From assembly GCF_024599795.1 (NCBI RefSeq), contig NZ_CP102246.1:4278001-4342000 (forward strand): 64,000 nucleotides of DNA, read 5' to 3'. The DNA is from Enterobacter cloacae complex sp. R_G8 (lineage in GTDB: Bacteria > Pseudomonadota > Gammaproteobacteria > Enterobacterales > Enterobacteriaceae). The translations under genes were made by a program, and so were the position numbers. Numbering within the stretch: the first letter of the stretch is position 1; the number at the start of each line of letters is the position of its first letter. The notes beneath the pieces are model-generated. The model saw only the letters and a list, made by a program, of their open reading frames with translations, was not told the DNA's origin and made no database searches. Below are positions 10,095 to 20,316 of the stretch, in pieces.

Positions 10095-10099
10095 CTGCT

Positions 10100-10119
10100 G
10101 GCCGCTCGCAAGAGCGGCC
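10100..10119 (+). other. GC-rich hairpin after the small ORF
   Basis: Perfect 8-bp stem GGCCGCTC / GAGCGGCC with a GCAA tetraloop. It lacks a clear T-tract (TTCTG follows), so it may be a weak terminator or an RNA structural element. Confidence 0.45.
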
Positions 10120-10299
10120 TTCTGAAATCCCAGCGGCTTTTCAGCTATCACATATAATTGTGTAATAAATACTCACACTCTTTATCCGGACGTACCGGCA
10201 GCTCCCCAACAAAAGTCAAAACAGTAAAAGGCGAGTGAATAATACTCACGCCAACCGTAACGCCTCACGGCACAGCGCTTGTCTCGTTGGAGTCATTTT

Positions 10300-11844
10300 A
10301 TGAAGTTGCCCTTTAAACCCCATCTGCTTGTTCTTCTGTGCAGTGCCGGGCTGTTTGCCGCCTCAGGCGTCATGTTTGTCAAAAGTCGGGCGACAGAGCC
10401 TGCCGTCCCCGCTCCCGTCGCACAACAACCGGTAACCCCCGCAGCAGCGCAACCCGCCCCCGTCGTCGCTCCAGCCTATACGGCTGCGCAAATCGATCAG
10501 TGGGTTGCTCCCATCGCGCTCTATCCGGATGCCCTGCTGTCACAAATTTTAATGGCCTCGACCTACCCGGCCAACGTCATCCAGGCGGCGCAGTGGTCCA
10601 AAGACAACCCTAAAATGGAAGGAGACGCCGCTATTCAGGCCGTTGCCAGCCAGCCCTGGGATCCCAGCGTAAAATCACTGGTCGCGTTTCCTCAACTGAT
10701 GTCGCTGATGGGTGAAAACCCGCCGTGGGTACAAAATCTGGGGGATGCGTTTCTCGCGCAACCGAAAGATGTCATGGATTCCGTCCAACGCCTGCGCGCG
10801 CTGGCACAAAAGACCGGCGCCTTACAATCAACGCCTCAGCAGACGGTCACCACCGTGACAAAACCTGCCCCGGCCAAATCGGCCACCAGCGAATCGACGA
10901 CTTCCACCACGCCTGCCCCGACGGTGATCAAAATTGAATCCGCGGATCCGCAGGTCGTTTACGTCCCCACCTATAACCCCAATACCGTCTACGGTACCTG
11001 GCCAAACACTGCCTACCCGCCAACCTATCTTCCTCCTTCTCCGGGAGAGCAGTTTACGGACAGTCTGGTTAAAGGCTTAGGCTTCAGCCTGGGCGTGGCG
11101 ACAACCTACGCCATCTTCAGCAACATCGACTGGGATGATGACGACGACTGGGACCACCATCATGACGATGACTGGAATCACGGCGGCTATAACCGCAACG
11201 GTGATAACAATATCAATATCAACGTTGAGAACTTCAATAAAATCAGTGGCCAACGCCTGACGGATGCCAACCGCACCTGGCAGCATAACCCGGCATATCG
11301 GGAAGGTGTGCCCTACCCCACCAGCCAGCTCAATAACCGCTTCCATTCCACTGACATGGTAACGGGGCTCAGTTCTACGCAGCAAAAACCGGTTAACCGC
11401 GACAGCCAGCGTCAGGCGGCCCTGAGCCAGATGGAGAAATCGACGGGTAAAACCTTCCCACAAACCGCGCGTCCGGGAACCAAAGATGCACAGCGCCAGG
11501 CTTCAGGCGAACAGCTGAAGCAGATATCCCAGCGCAACAACTACCGTGGCTACGACACCAGATCGCAAACGGCAAAGCGAACCACCTCGCAGCAGCGTGA
11601 TAATCGCCATGCCGTAACCCAGCGACAGGAGAAACGGATCGCGCAGCCTGCTCAGCAACGCCATATCCCGCAGCGAACCAGCCAGCCTCGCGCGAATGCG
11701 CTGAGCGGTAACGACAGCCGCTCTGCCAACTGGCAAGCCCAGCAGCAAAGGGGTACGCAAAGCAGACAACTGGCTGCCCGTCATCAGCAGCCGCGTCAGG
11801 CCCCTGCCGGACGTGCTGAACACCGTGAATTCCGTCATCGTTAA
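10300..11844 (+). CDS. yacH: YacH-like DUF3300 envelope protein
   Basis: Protein of 514 residues. A hydrophobic N-terminal signal or anchor (about 8-27) is followed by a Pro/Ala/Gln-rich linker and the DUF3300 domain (about 60-275; APIALYPDALLSQILMAST is typical). Next comes a striking Asp/His stretch (277-294, DWDDDDDWDHHH then DDDWNH) and a basic Gln/Arg-rich tail from about 320. It occupies the E. coli yacH position between lpd and acnB; E. coli YacH is about 100 residues longer. The function is unknown. The Asp/His run could bind metal ions (inference). The start was set at 10300 with TTGGAG 7 bases upstream. The DUF2950 gene follows after 10 bases. Confidence 0.85.
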   Translation: MKLPFKPHLLVLLCSAGLFAASGVMFVKSRATEPAVPAPVAQQPVTPAAAQPAPVVAPAYTAAQIDQWVAPIALYPDALLSQILMASTYPANVIQAAQWSKDNPKMEGDAAIQAVASQPWDPSVKSLVAFPQLMSLMGENPPWVQNLGDAFLAQPKDVMDSVQRLRALAQKTGALQSTPQQTVTTVTKPAPAKSATSESTTSTTPAPTVIKIESADPQVVYVPTYNPNTVYGTWPNTAYPPTYLPPSPGEQFTDSLVKGLGFSLGVATTYAIFSNIDWDDDDDWDHHHDDDWNHGGYNRNGDNNININVENFNKISGQRLTDANRTWQHNPAYREGVPYPTSQLNNRFHSTDMVTGLSSTQQKPVNRDSQRQAALSQMEKSTGKTFPQTARPGTKDAQRQASGEQLKQISQRNNYRGYDTRSQTAKRTTSQQRDNRHAVTQRQEKRIAQPAQQRHIPQRTSQPRANALSGNDSRSANWQAQQQRGTQSRQLAARHQQPRQAPAGRAEHREFRHR

Positions 11845-11854
11845 GGGAGCCAAC

Positions 11855-12646
11855 ATGAAAACGAATCTTGTCTGTGGAATGGTGTTGTTCATGATGTCCG
11901 CCGCTGCGATGGCACAGCAATCCTTCAGCACGCCCGCTCAGGCGACCGATGCGCTGGCGCAGGCCATCAGTGAACAGAATGAAACGGCGATGAACAATCT
12001 GCTTGGAGAGAACTGGCGCGATTTTTTGCCGCCTGAAGGGGTCGATCCTGATGCCGTCGATCGTTTCCTGCGTGACTGGAAGGTGCGGCACAACACGGTT
12101 ATCGACGGTAATACGGCGCATCTGGTTGTCGGAAATAACGACTGGCAGCTGCCCATCCCGGTTGTCAAAACCGCTGCCGGATGGCAATTCGATATCAAGG
12201 AGGGCGCCGAGGAGATCCTGACCCGCGAGATCGGGCGTAACGAGCTTGCCGCCATCGAAGCATTACATGCCTATGTGGATGCCCAGCAGAGCTATTTCGC
12301 CATGAATCAAAAATACGCGCAGAAAATTGTCAGCTCTGAAGGGAAAAAAGATGGTCTCTACTGGCCCGTTTCGCCGGGTGAAGCCCCCAGCCCGCTGGGG
12401 CCGGCCTTCAGCCCCAAAGAGCCCGGTGCAGGCTATCACGGCTATCGGTTCCGTATCCTGCCTGATGAGAAAGGCTTTGCGATGGTGGCATGGCCCGTCA
12501 GCTATGGTCAGACCGGCGTCATGAGCTTTGTGATAAACCAGGATGACAAGGTGTACCAGGCCGATCTCGGCAATGATTCTGAGCAGAAAGCCCGGGCGTT
12601 AACTGCTTATAACCCGGATAAAACCTGGCAGCCTGTGGCTCCCTGA
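11855..12646 (+). CDS. DUF2950 family exported protein
   Basis: Protein of 263 residues with a clear signal peptide (hydrophobic core followed by AAAMA|QQSF, cut near residue 20), so periplasmic or envelope-located. The rest matches DUF2950 by its general pattern: an N-terminal helical part, then a C-terminal part with GPAFSPKEPGAGYHGYRF and a glycine-rich MVAWPVSYGQTGVMSFVIN segment. No catalytic motif is visible. It starts 10 bases after the DUF3300 gene, with GGGAG as ribosome site, so the two are surely one operon; this pairing recurs in other proteobacteria. Function unknown. Confidence 0.85.
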   Translation: MKTNLVCGMVLFMMSAAAMAQQSFSTPAQATDALAQAISEQNETAMNNLLGENWRDFLPPEGVDPDAVDRFLRDWKVRHNTVIDGNTAHLVVGNNDWQLPIPVVKTAAGWQFDIKEGAEEILTREIGRNELAAIEALHAYVDAQQSYFAMNQKYAQKIVSSEGKKDGLYWPVSPGEAPSPLGPAFSPKEPGAGYHGYRFRILPDEKGFAMVAWPVSYGQTGVMSFVINQDDKVYQADLGNDSEQKARALTAYNPDKTWQPVAP

Positions 12647-12657
12647 ATCCAGCACAT

Positions 12658-12686
12658 AAAAAAAGCGGCCAGAGGCCGCTTTTTTT
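12658..12686. terminator. Bidirectional terminator, DUF2950 gene/lpd
   Basis: Stem AAAAAAAGCGGCC / GGCCGCTTTTTTT with loop AGA. It has A and T runs on both sides and lies between convergent genes. Confidence 0.95.
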
Positions 12687-12698
12687 GTCTGAAGAAAC

Positions 12699-14123
12699 TT
12701 ATTTCTTCTTCGCTTTCGCGTTTGGCAGGTCGGTGATGCTACCTTCAAACACTTCTGCCGCCAGGCCCACGGACTCGTGCAGAGTCGGGTGAGCGTGGAT
12801 GGTCAGCGCGATGTCTTCTGCGTCGCAACCCATTTCGATCGCCAGACCGATTTCACCCAGCAGCTCGCCGCCATTGGTACCGACAATCGCACCACCGATA
12901 ACGCGGTGGGTCTCTTTGTCGAAGATCAGTTTGGTCATACCGTCTGCGCAGTCGGAAGCGATAGCACGGCCAGAAGCAGCCCACGGGAAGGTGGCGGTTT
13001 CGTAGCTGATGCCTTTCTCTTTCGCTTCTTTCTCGGTCAGACCTACCCATGCCACTTCTGGCTCGGTGTACGCGATAGATGGGATCACTTTCGGATCGAA
13101 GTAGTGTTTCATGCCGGCGATAACTTCAGCGGCAACGTGACCTTCGTGAACACCTTTGTGCGCCAGCATTGGCTGACCAACGATATCGCCGATAGCAAAG
13201 ATGTGCGGCACGTTAGTGCGCAGCTGTTTGTCAACGCGGATGAAGCCACGGTCGTCCACTTCCACGCCAGCTTTGCCCGCGTCGAGGTTTTTACCGTTCG
13301 GCACACGGCCGATCGCCACCAGCACGGCGTCGTAACGCTGTGGTTCGGATGGCGCTTTTTTACCTTCCATGGAAACGTAAATACCGTCTTCTTTCGCTTC
13401 AACGGCAGTCACTTTGGTTTCCAGCATCAGGTTGAATTTCTTGCTGATACGCTTGGTGAAGACTTTAACGATGTCTTTATCCGCAGCCGGGATAACCTGG
13501 TCGAACATTTCAACCACGTCAATATCGGAACCCAGTGCATGGTACACGGTACCCATTTCCAGACCGATGATACCGCCGCCCATAACCAGCAGGCGTTTTG
13601 GAACGGTTTTCAGTTCCAGGGCATCGGTGGAATCCCACACGCGTGGATCTTCATGTGGAATGAATGGCAGTTCGATAGGACGAGAGCCCGCCGCGATGAT
13701 CGCGTTGTCGAAGTTGATTACGGTTTTGCCGTTTTCGCCTTCCACTTCCAGGGTGTTCGCACCGGTGAATTTACCCAGACCGTTAACCACTTTCACTTTA
13801 CGGCCTTTCGCCATACCCGCCAGACCACCGGTCAGCTGAGTGATAACTTTCTCTTTCCAGGTACGGATTTTGTCGATATCGGTTTTCGGCTCGCCGAAGA
13901 CGATACCGTGTTCAGCCAGCGCTTTGGCTTCTTCGATAACTTTCGCGACGTGCAGCAGCGCTTTAGAAGGGATACAACCTACGTTCAGACAAACACCGCC
14001 GAGGGTGTTGTAACGTTCTACGATGACGGTTTCCAGACCTAAATCAGCGCAACGGAAGGCTGCAGAGTAACCTGCGGGACCTGCCCCAAGTACCACGACC
14101 TGAGTTTTGATTTCAGTACTCAT
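12699..14123 (-). CDS. lpd: Dihydrolipoamide dehydrogenase (E3)
   Basis: Flavoprotein that reoxidises dihydrolipoyl groups with NAD+; it is the shared E3 of the pyruvate and 2-oxoglutarate dehydrogenase complexes and the glycine cleavage system. It has 474 residues, as in E. coli. Visible are the FAD site GAGPAGYSA, the redox disulfide CLNVGC, the NAD site GGGIIGLEMG and the active-site HAHPTLHE. Two ATGs are adjacent; the second (14123) has AGAGG 5 bases upstream and matches the known N-terminus. It is the last gene of the pdh operon. The 197-bp gap from aceF holds the aceF terminator and leaves room for the separate lpd promoter known in E. coli. Confidence 0.98.
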   Translation of the reverse strand: MSTEIKTQVVVLGAGPAGYSAAFRCADLGLETVIVERYNTLGGVCLNVGCIPSKALLHVAKVIEEAKALAEHGIVFGEPKTDIDKIRTWKEKVITQLTGGLAGMAKGRKVKVVNGLGKFTGANTLEVEGENGKTVINFDNAIIAAGSRPIELPFIPHEDPRVWDSTDALELKTVPKRLLVMGGGIIGLEMGTVYHALGSDIDVVEMFDQVIPAADKDIVKVFTKRISKKFNLMLETKVTAVEAKEDGIYVSMEGKKAPSEPQRYDAVLVAIGRVPNGKNLDAGKAGVEVDDRGFIRVDKQLRTNVPHIFAIGDIVGQPMLAHKGVHEGHVAAEVIAGMKHYFDPKVIPSIAYTEPEVAWVGLTEKEAKEKGISYETATFPWAASGRAIASDCADGMTKLIFDKETHRVIGGAIVGTNGGELLGEIGLAIEMGCDAEDIALTIHAHPTLHESVGLAAEVFEGSITDLPNAKAKKK

Positions 14124-14291
14124 CATGACCTCTTATTGATTTCCGGCGGTCCAGGTACTTGTCGCCCTTCATCCACCGGGACGTTCTATCCGCCCGCAGT
14201 TTACAAAATTGTTAACAATTTTGAAACAACAAACGGCTCACGAATTGTCGCTTTCGCCAATAACCTCACAAACCACATGAGATTAACAGAA

Positions 14292-14317
14292 AAAAGCCGG
14301 CCGACTGGCCGGCTTTT
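14292..14317 (-). terminator. aceF terminator
   Basis: Perfect 11-bp stem AAAAGCCGGCC / GGCCGGCTTTT with loop GACT, 4 bases past the aceF stop. It would end pdhR-aceEF transcripts partly before lpd. Confidence 0.85.
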
Positions 14318-14320
14318 CAC

Positions 14321-16213
14321 TTACATCACCAGGCGGCGAATGTCGCTCAGCATGTTGTTGATGATGGTGATGAAACGCGCACCATCAGCACCGTCGATCA
14401 CGCGGTGGTCGAAGGACAGAGAGATTGGCATCATCAGACGCGGCACGAACTCTTTGCCATTCCACACTGGCTCCATCGCGGACTTGGACACACCGAGGAT
14501 AGCCACTTCCGGCGCGTTAACAATCGGTGCGAAGTGGGTGGTACCCAGGCCGCCGATGCTGGAGATAGTGAAGCAGCCGCCCTGCATTTCGCCGGCAGTC
14601 AGCTTACCATCACGCGCTTTTTTGGAGATGGTGGTCAGTTCACGGGACAGCTCAGTGATGCTCTTCTTGTTCACGTCTTTGAAGACCGGAACAACCAGAC
14701 CATTTGGCGTATCAACCGCAACACCGATGTTGATGTATTTCTTCAGCGTCAGCTTCTGACCATCTTCGGACAGGGAGCTGTTGAACCGTGGCATCTGCTC
14801 CAGAGCCGCAGCAACCGCTTTCATGATGAAGACCACTGGGGTGAATTTCACGTCCAGTTTACGCTTCTCAGCTTCGGCGTTCTGCTGTTTACGGAACGCT
14901 TCCAGATCGGTGATATCGGTTTTGTCGAAGTGCGTAACGTGCGGGATCATTACCCAGTTACGGCTCAGGTTAGCACCAGAGATTTTCTGGATGCGGCCCA
15001 GTTCCACTTCTTCAATTTCGCCGAACTTGCTGAAGTCCACTTTCGGCCATGGCAGCATGCCCGGGATACCGCCGCCTGCGGCTGCAGCTGGTGCAGCTTC
15101 AGCGCGTTTCACCGCGTCTTTCACATAAGCCTGAACGTCTTCGCGCAGGATACGACCTTTACGGCCAGTCCCTTTCACTTTCGCCAGGTTCACGCCGAAT
15201 TCGCGCGCCAGGCGACGAATCAGCGGGGTCGCGTGGACGTAAGCGTCGTTTTCAGCGAACTCAGATTTGCTTTCCGCTTTTGCAGCAGGTGCCGCTGGTT
15301 TAGCAGCCTGAGTCGGTGCAGCAGCCGGTGCTGGAGCAGCCGCGGCAGCCGGAGCTGCGGCAGGCGCAGCGCCTTCCACTTCGAAGACCATGATCAGAGA
15401 GCCGGTAGACACTTTGTCGCCGGTGCTGATTTTGATCTCTTTAACGGTACCCGCGAACGGCGCAGGCACTTCCATAGACGCTTTGTCGCCTTCAACGGTG
15501 ATCAGTGACTGTTCAGCGGCAACTTTGTCGCCCACTTTCACCATCACTTCGGTCACTTCAACTTCGTCACCGCCGATGTCAGGAACGTTAACGTCTTTCA
15601 CGCCGCCTGCTGCTGGTGCAGCCGCAGGAGCCGGAGCAGCAGCCTGAGCTGGCGCAGCGGCAGGTGCAGCACCCGCCACGTCGAAGATCATGATCAGAGA
15701 ACCGGTAGACACTTTGTCACCGGTGTTGATCTTGATCTCTTTAACGGTGCCTGCGAACGGCGCCGGCACTTCCATAGACGCTTTATCGCCTTCTACGGTG
15801 ATCAGAGACTGCTCAGCCGCAACGGTATCGCCCACTTTCACCAGGATTTCAGTGACTTCAACTTCGTCACCGCCGATGTCAGGCACGTTAACTTCTTTCG
15901 CTGCCGCGGCAGCTGCTGGAGCAGCGGCGGCCGGAGCTTCTTTCTTCTCTTCCTGCGCAGGTGCAGCAGCTGCTGCACCGTCGGCGGAATCGAAAATCAT
16001 GATCAGTTTGCCAGTCTCGGTTTTATCGCCAACAGAGACTTTGATCTCTTTAACGATGCCAGCCTGAGGAGACGGGACTTCCATAGAGGCTTTGTCGCCT
16101 TCTACGGTGATCAGCGACTGTTCAGCTTCAACTTTGTCGCCAACTTTGACCAGGATCTCGGTGATTTCAACTTCATCAGCCCCGATGTCCGGTACATTGA
16201 TTTCGATAGCCAT
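14321..16213 (-). CDS. aceF: Pyruvate dehydrogenase E2, acetyltransferase
   Basis: Core of the pyruvate dehydrogenase complex, moving acetyl groups from E1 to CoA. It has 630 residues, as in E. coli. Three lipoyl domains each carry GDKASMEVP with the lipoylated lysines at 41, 144 and 244. Ala/Pro-rich flexible linkers separate them. A peripheral E1/E3-binding domain (near [14 protein letters not shown]) and a catalytic domain ending in [14 protein letters not shown] (His near 603) follow. Lipoyl domains 2 and 3 are almost identical, domain 1 less so. aceE ends 14 bases upstream. Confidence 0.98.
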   Translation of the reverse strand: MAIEINVPDIGADEVEITEILVKVGDKVEAEQSLITVEGDKASMEVPSPQAGIVKEIKVSVGDKTETGKLIMIFDSADGAAAAAPAQEEKKEAPAAAAPAAAAAAKEVNVPDIGGDEVEVTEILVKVGDTVAAEQSLITVEGDKASMEVPAPFAGTVKEIKINTGDKVSTGSLIMIFDVAGAAPAAAPAQAAAPAPAAAPAAGGVKDVNVPDIGGDEVEVTEVMVKVGDKVAAEQSLITVEGDKASMEVPAPFAGTVKEIKISTGDKVSTGSLIMVFEVEGAAPAAAPAAAAAPAPAAAPTQAAKPAAPAAKAESKSEFAENDAYVHATPLIRRLAREFGVNLAKVKGTGRKGRILREDVQAYVKDAVKRAEAAPAAAAGGGIPGMLPWPKVDFSKFGEIEEVELGRIQKISGANLSRNWVMIPHVTHFDKTDITDLEAFRKQQNAEAEKRKLDVKFTPVVFIMKAVAAALEQMPRFNSSLSEDGQKLTLKKYINIGVAVDTPNGLVVPVFKDVNKKSITELSRELTTISKKARDGKLTAGEMQGGCFTISSIGGLGTTHFAPIVNAPEVAILGVSKSAMEPVWNGKEFVPRLMMPISLSFDHRVIDGADGARFITIINNMLSDIRRLVM

Positions 16214-16227
16214 TATTCTTTTACCTC

Positions 16228-18891
16228 TTACGCCAGACGCGGGTTAACTTTTTCTGCATCGATGTTGAATTTGGTAATTGCGTCCGCAACCACTTTCTTA
16301 TCGATTTCGCCACGTTTAGCCAGTTCGCCCAGTGCTGCTACAACCACGTAAGAAGCATCAACTTCGAAGTGGTGACGCAGGTTTTCGCGGCTGTCAGAAC
16401 GACCGAAGCCGTCAGTACCCAGTACGCGATAATCATCAGCTGGAACGTAAGTACGAACCTGCTCAGCGAACAGTTTCATATAGTCAGTAGACGCCACCGC
16501 TGGCGCGTCGTTCATCACCTGAGCGATGTACGGAACGCGTGGGGTTTCCATTGGGTGCAGCATGTTCCAGCGCTCACAATCCTGGCCATCACGCGCCAGT
16601 TCAGTGAAGGAGGTCACGCTGTATACGTCGGAACCCACACCGTAGTCTTTCGCCAGGATCTGCGCTGCTTCACGAACGTGACGCAGAATAGAACCGGAGC
16701 CCAGCAGCTGAACTTTACCTTTGCTACCTTCGAGGGTTTCGAGTTTGTAGATACCTTTACGGATACCTTCCTCGGCACCTGCTGGCATTGCCGGCATGTG
16801 GTAGTTTTCGTTCAGGGTGGTGATGTAGTAGTAAATGTTCTCTTGCGCTTCGCCGTACATGCGCTGCAGACCGTCATGCATGATGACTGCCACTTCGTAC
16901 GCGTAAGACGGGTCGTAAGAGATACAGTTAGGGATAGTCAGAGACTGAATGTGGCTGTGGCCATCTTCGTGCTGCAGACCTTCACCGTTCAGGGTCGTAC
17001 GACCGGAAGTACCACCAATCAGGAAGCCGCGAGCCTGCTGGTCGCCTGCCTGCCAGCACAGGTCACCGATACGCTGGAACCCGAACATGGAGTAGTAGAT
17101 GTAGAACGGGATCATCGGCAGGTTGTTGGTGCTGTAGGAGGTCGCAGCAGCCAGCCAGGATGCGCCTGCGCCCAGCTCGTTGATACCTTCCTGCAGGATC
17201 TGACCTTTCTCGTCTTCTTTGTAGTAAGCAACCTGCTCACGGTCCTGCGGGGTGTACTGCTGGCCGTTCGGGCTGTAGATACCGATCTGACGGAACAGAC
17301 CTTCCATACCGAAAGTACGCGCTTCGTCAGCGATGATTGGCACCAGACGATCTTTGATCGACTTGTTCTTCAGCATCACATTCAGGGCACGAACGAAAGC
17401 GATAGTGGTGGAGATCTCTTTGTTCTGCTCTTCCAGCAGCTGAGAGAAGTCTTCCAGCGCTGGCAGTTCCAGTTTCTCGGTGAAGTTAGGCTGACGAGCT
17501 GGCAGGTAGCCTTTCAGCGCCTGACGACGTTCGTGCAGGTACTTGTACTCTTCAGAACCTTCCGGGAAGGTGATGTAAGACAGGTTTTCTACCTGCTCAT
17601 CGGTCACTGGCACGTTGAAACGGTCGCGGATGTAGCGCACGCCGTCCATGTTCATTTTCTTAACCTGGTGAGCGATGTTTTTACCTTCTGCGGTATCACC
17701 CATGCCGTAACCTTTGATGGTGTGGGCCAGGATTACAGTCGCTTTACCTTTGGTTTCGCGCGCTTTTTTCAGTGCAGCGTAGATTTTCTTCGGATCGTGA
17801 CCACCACGGTTCAGCGCCCAGATCTGTTCATCAGTCCAGTCTGCAACCAGTGCGGCGGTTTCAGGATATTTGCCGAAGAAGTGCTCACGAACGTAGGCAC
17901 CGTCTTTGGATTTGAAGGTCTGGTAGTCACCGTCAACGGTTTCGTTCATCAGCTGGATCAGTTTACCGCTGGTGTCTTTACGCAGCAGTTCGTCCCAACG
18001 GGAACCCCACATCACTTTGATAACGTTCCAGCCAGCACCAGCGAAGATGCCTTCCAGTTCGTTGATGATCTTGCCGTTACCGGTTACCGGACCATCCAGA
18101 CGCTGCAGGTTACAGTTGATGATGAAGCACAGGTTATCCAGCTTCTCACGGGTAGCGATGGTGATCGCACCTTTAGACTCTGGCTCATCCATTTCGCCGT
18201 CGCCCAGGAAGGCGTAAACGGTTTGCTCAGAGGTATCTTTCAGACCACGGTGTTCCAGGTACTTCAGGAATTTCGCCTGATAGATCGCACCAATTGGGCC
18301 CAGACCCATGGATACGGTCGGGAACTGCCAGAATTCAGGCATCAGTTTAGGGTGCGGATAAGAAGACAGACCTTTACCGTGAACTTCCTGACGGAAGTTG
18401 TTCATCTGCTCTTCAGTCAGACGACCTTCCAGGAATGCACGTGCATAGATGCCCGGAGAGATGTGGCCCTGGAAGTACACCAGATCGCCGCCGTCTTTCT
18501 CGTTGGCTGCACGGAAGAAGTGGTTGAAGCACACTTCGTAAACGGTCGCAGAGGACTGGAAGGACGCCATGTGGCCACCCAATTCCAGATCTTTCTTGGA
18601 CGCGCGCAGAACGGTCATGATGGCGTTCCAGCGGATGGCAGAACGGATACGGCGTTCCAGATCCAGATTGCCCGGGTATTCCGGTTCGTCTTCAACGGCA
18701 ATCGTGTTTACGTAGTTGCTAGCCCCTGCACCTGAAGCAACCTTCACGCCGCCTTTGCGGGCTTCAGAAAGCAGCTGATCAATCAGATACTGAGCGCGCT
18801 CAACACCTTCTTCACGGATGACCGATTCGATCGCCTGTAGCCAGTCGCGAGTTTCGATCGGATCCACGTCATTTTGGAGACGTTCTGACAT
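16228..18891 (-). CDS. aceE: Pyruvate dehydrogenase E1
   Basis: Thiamine-diphosphate enzyme that decarboxylates pyruvate and reductively acetylates the lipoyl arms of AceF. It has 887 residues, as in E. coli, and is the homodimeric E1 type. The thiamine-binding motif GDGEMDEPE...[11 protein letters not shown] is visible at about 230-265, with the transketolase-like central part ([14 protein letters not shown]) after it. It follows pdhR by 123 bases and precedes aceF by 14, in the usual operon order. Confidence 0.98.
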   Translation of the reverse strand: MSERLQNDVDPIETRDWLQAIESVIREEGVERAQYLIDQLLSEARKGGVKVASGAGASNYVNTIAVEDEPEYPGNLDLERRIRSAIRWNAIMTVLRASKKDLELGGHMASFQSSATVYEVCFNHFFRAANEKDGGDLVYFQGHISPGIYARAFLEGRLTEEQMNNFRQEVHGKGLSSYPHPKLMPEFWQFPTVSMGLGPIGAIYQAKFLKYLEHRGLKDTSEQTVYAFLGDGEMDEPESKGAITIATREKLDNLCFIINCNLQRLDGPVTGNGKIINELEGIFAGAGWNVIKVMWGSRWDELLRKDTSGKLIQLMNETVDGDYQTFKSKDGAYVREHFFGKYPETAALVADWTDEQIWALNRGGHDPKKIYAALKKARETKGKATVILAHTIKGYGMGDTAEGKNIAHQVKKMNMDGVRYIRDRFNVPVTDEQVENLSYITFPEGSEEYKYLHERRQALKGYLPARQPNFTEKLELPALEDFSQLLEEQNKEISTTIAFVRALNVMLKNKSIKDRLVPIIADEARTFGMEGLFRQIGIYSPNGQQYTPQDREQVAYYKEDEKGQILQEGINELGAGASWLAAATSYSTNNLPMIPFYIYYSMFGFQRIGDLCWQAGDQQARGFLIGGTSGRTTLNGEGLQHEDGHSHIQSLTIPNCISYDPSYAYEVAVIMHDGLQRMYGEAQENIYYYITTLNENYHMPAMPAGAEEGIRKGIYKLETLEGSKGKVQLLGSGSILRHVREAAQILAKDYGVGSDVYSVTSFTELARDGQDCERWNMLHPMETPRVPYIAQVMNDAPAVASTDYMKLFAEQVRTYVPADDYRVLGTDGFGRSDSRENLRHHFEVDASYVVVAALGELAKRGEIDKKVVADAITKFNIDAEKVNPRLA

Positions 18892-19014
18892 GGGGGTATT
18901 CCTTATCTATCTAATACGTTGATTTGTCTGGAACCTGTCCCATTGTATTTTCGTCAGAAAACACAATAAGACAGGTTCTGCGTTTAGTTGCCGCGCTCTA
19001 AAAGTACCTGGCGC

Positions 19015-19779
19015 TTAATCCTTTCGTTGCTGTATGCGGCGTAATGAACGTTCGCGACGCGATTGTTCTCGGCTGCGGTCCAGCAAGATTTCCTCAATGA
19101 AAGCCAGATGTCGGTGCGACGCTTCGCGCGCCTGCTCCGGTTCCCCGGCCATTATCGCCTCGAATACTCGGGTGCGATGGTTGCTTACCAGTGGGAGCAT
19201 GTCCCGACGGGCATACAACAATTCAAAATTCTGACGAACGTTCTGGGCCAGCATCGGCTCCATGCAGCGTAGCAGATGGAGGAGCACCACGTTGTGTGCC
19301 GCTTCGGTGACGGCAATCTGATACTGGACGACGGCATTGGACTCGGCGTCTAAGTCGCCGGACTGCTGTGCCCGTTCAATGGCCTGATGCAGTTCGCGGA
19401 TACGCACGCGATCTTCATCAGTGCTGCGAAGGGCGGCGTAATAGGCCGCGATACCTTCAAGCGCGTGACGGGTCTCAAGCAGATCAAACTGGGATTCTGG
19501 GTGGTCAGAGAGAAGTTCTACCAGCGGATCGCTGAAGCTCTGCCACAGGCTGTTTTGTACAAAGGTTCCGCCGCCCTGGCGACGAAGCAGCAAGCCCTTT
19601 GCTTCGAGGCGTTGAATTGCCTCACGCAGAGAGGGACGGGATACGTCGAACTGTTTAGCCAGCTCGCGTTCTGGCGGAAGTTTCTCACCCGGGCGCAGTG
19701 TCCCTTCGAGGATTAAAAACTCCAGCTGCTGCTCAATCACATCAGATAGTTTTGGTTGGCGAATTTTGCTGTAGGCCAT
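19015..19779 (-). CDS. pdhR: Pyruvate-sensing repressor PdhR
   Basis: GntR/FadR-family repressor of its own operon and of respiratory genes; pyruvate releases it from DNA. It has 254 residues, as in E. coli. The winged helix at about 10-75 ([22 protein letters not shown] split across the recognition helix) is followed by the all-helical FCD ligand domain. Its operator is found 33 bases upstream of the start codon. Confidence 0.97.
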   Translation of the reverse strand: MAYSKIRQPKLSDVIEQQLEFLILEGTLRPGEKLPPERELAKQFDVSRPSLREAIQRLEAKGLLLRRQGGGTFVQNSLWQSFSDPLVELLSDHPESQFDLLETRHALEGIAAYYAALRSTDEDRVRIRELHQAIERAQQSGDLDAESNAVVQYQIAVTEAAHNVVLLHLLRCMEPMLAQNVRQNFELLYARRDMLPLVSNHRTRVFEAIMAGEPEQAREASHRHLAFIEEILLDRSREQSRRERSLRRIQQRKD

Positions 19780-20316
19780 ATTCCCTGTCTTACGCCTTTT
19801 TGCCCGGAGTCAATTGGTCTTACCAATTTCAAGTTCGTATCGCTAAAGTAACAAAGTATTCACCTTCTGTCCATATTGGTTTTGATTGAAATCAGTAAAC
19901 CCTGCACATTTTAACAACCTTACAGAAATAACGTTTCAGAAATGTAACTTTGCACAAAAGAGTTGATTACTACTAAAGAGGGAGTTTTAACCTTAATGAA
20001 ACGAGGGTTTTTGCAATCTGAAGCGATTCAACAAGGCAAATAATGAAAATTCGCCCACTTTTGAGGCATTTCTATTCTATAGGTTGGGGTAGTGAGAATT
20101 AACGGTGCGATTTACAAATGCTTTCTTTTTATTCAACTCGTCATCAGCCCTTCATAAAGCAGGTGCATTCACAGGCGCTTACCACTATTCTTGCGCTTAC
20201 GGAAGACATCTCCGCTTTTTTCGGTCTCATTAACCGTAAAGAAATAAATACAGAAAACGGATATTCATAATTACACACGCACAGCGTGAACATAACAACC
20301 ACACACGAGGTTTCAA
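19780..20316. other. pdhR-aroP divergent regulatory gap
   Basis: AT-rich 537-bp region between divergent genes. It holds the PdhR operator (19812-19828) near the pdhR end and must hold the aroP promoter(s) further right. E. coli aroP is controlled by TyrR; I looked for a TGTAAA-N6-TTTACA box and saw only weak halves, so I report none. No gene is seen. Confidence 0.6.
19812..19828. promoter_or_regulatory. PdhR operator
   Basis: Perfect dyad AATTGGT-CTT-ACCAATT, matching the known PdhR box (ATTGGTnnnACCAAT). It lies just upstream of pdhR, where repressor binding would block transcription of pdhR-aceEF-lpd. Confidence 0.92.

Larger units (their letters stand above)
9409..10299. other. Unexplained 0.9-kb gap between acnB and yacH
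   Basis: No recognised gene lies here. The acnB promoter must be near 9430-9560, but I could not fix its boxes. From 9615 on there is a long stem-loop (9615-9654), a 111-codon minus-strand ORF (9643-9978), a 38-codon plus-strand ORF for a hydrophobic peptide (9978-10094), and a hairpin (10100-10119). GCGGCAATCCCAA occurs twice (about 9687 and 9901). An inverted repeat, CTACGCGG at 9897-9904 and CCGCGTAG at 9950-9957, is also visible. The E. coli acnB-yacH gap contains nothing I recognise as equivalent, so this may be an insertion remnant or a small-RNA locus. Confidence 0.5.

Noticed and set aside
12777..14042. 421-codon plus-strand ORF opposite lpd
   Set aside because: Antisense shadow of lpd with no recognisable domain or ribosome site.
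15390..16067. Repeated plus-strand ORFs with near-identical starts ([18 protein letters not shown])
   Set aside because: They look like a repeat family but are the reverse complement of the aceF lipoyl domains.
16369..18735. 788-codon plus-strand ORF opposite aceE
   Set aside because: Long only because aceE is codon-biased; composition (His, Phe, Val, Arg rich) is typical of antisense frames.
19930..20120. Possible TyrR boxes upstream of aroP
   Set aside because: Only half-matches to TGTAAA-N6-TTTACA were found; not enough to place a site.
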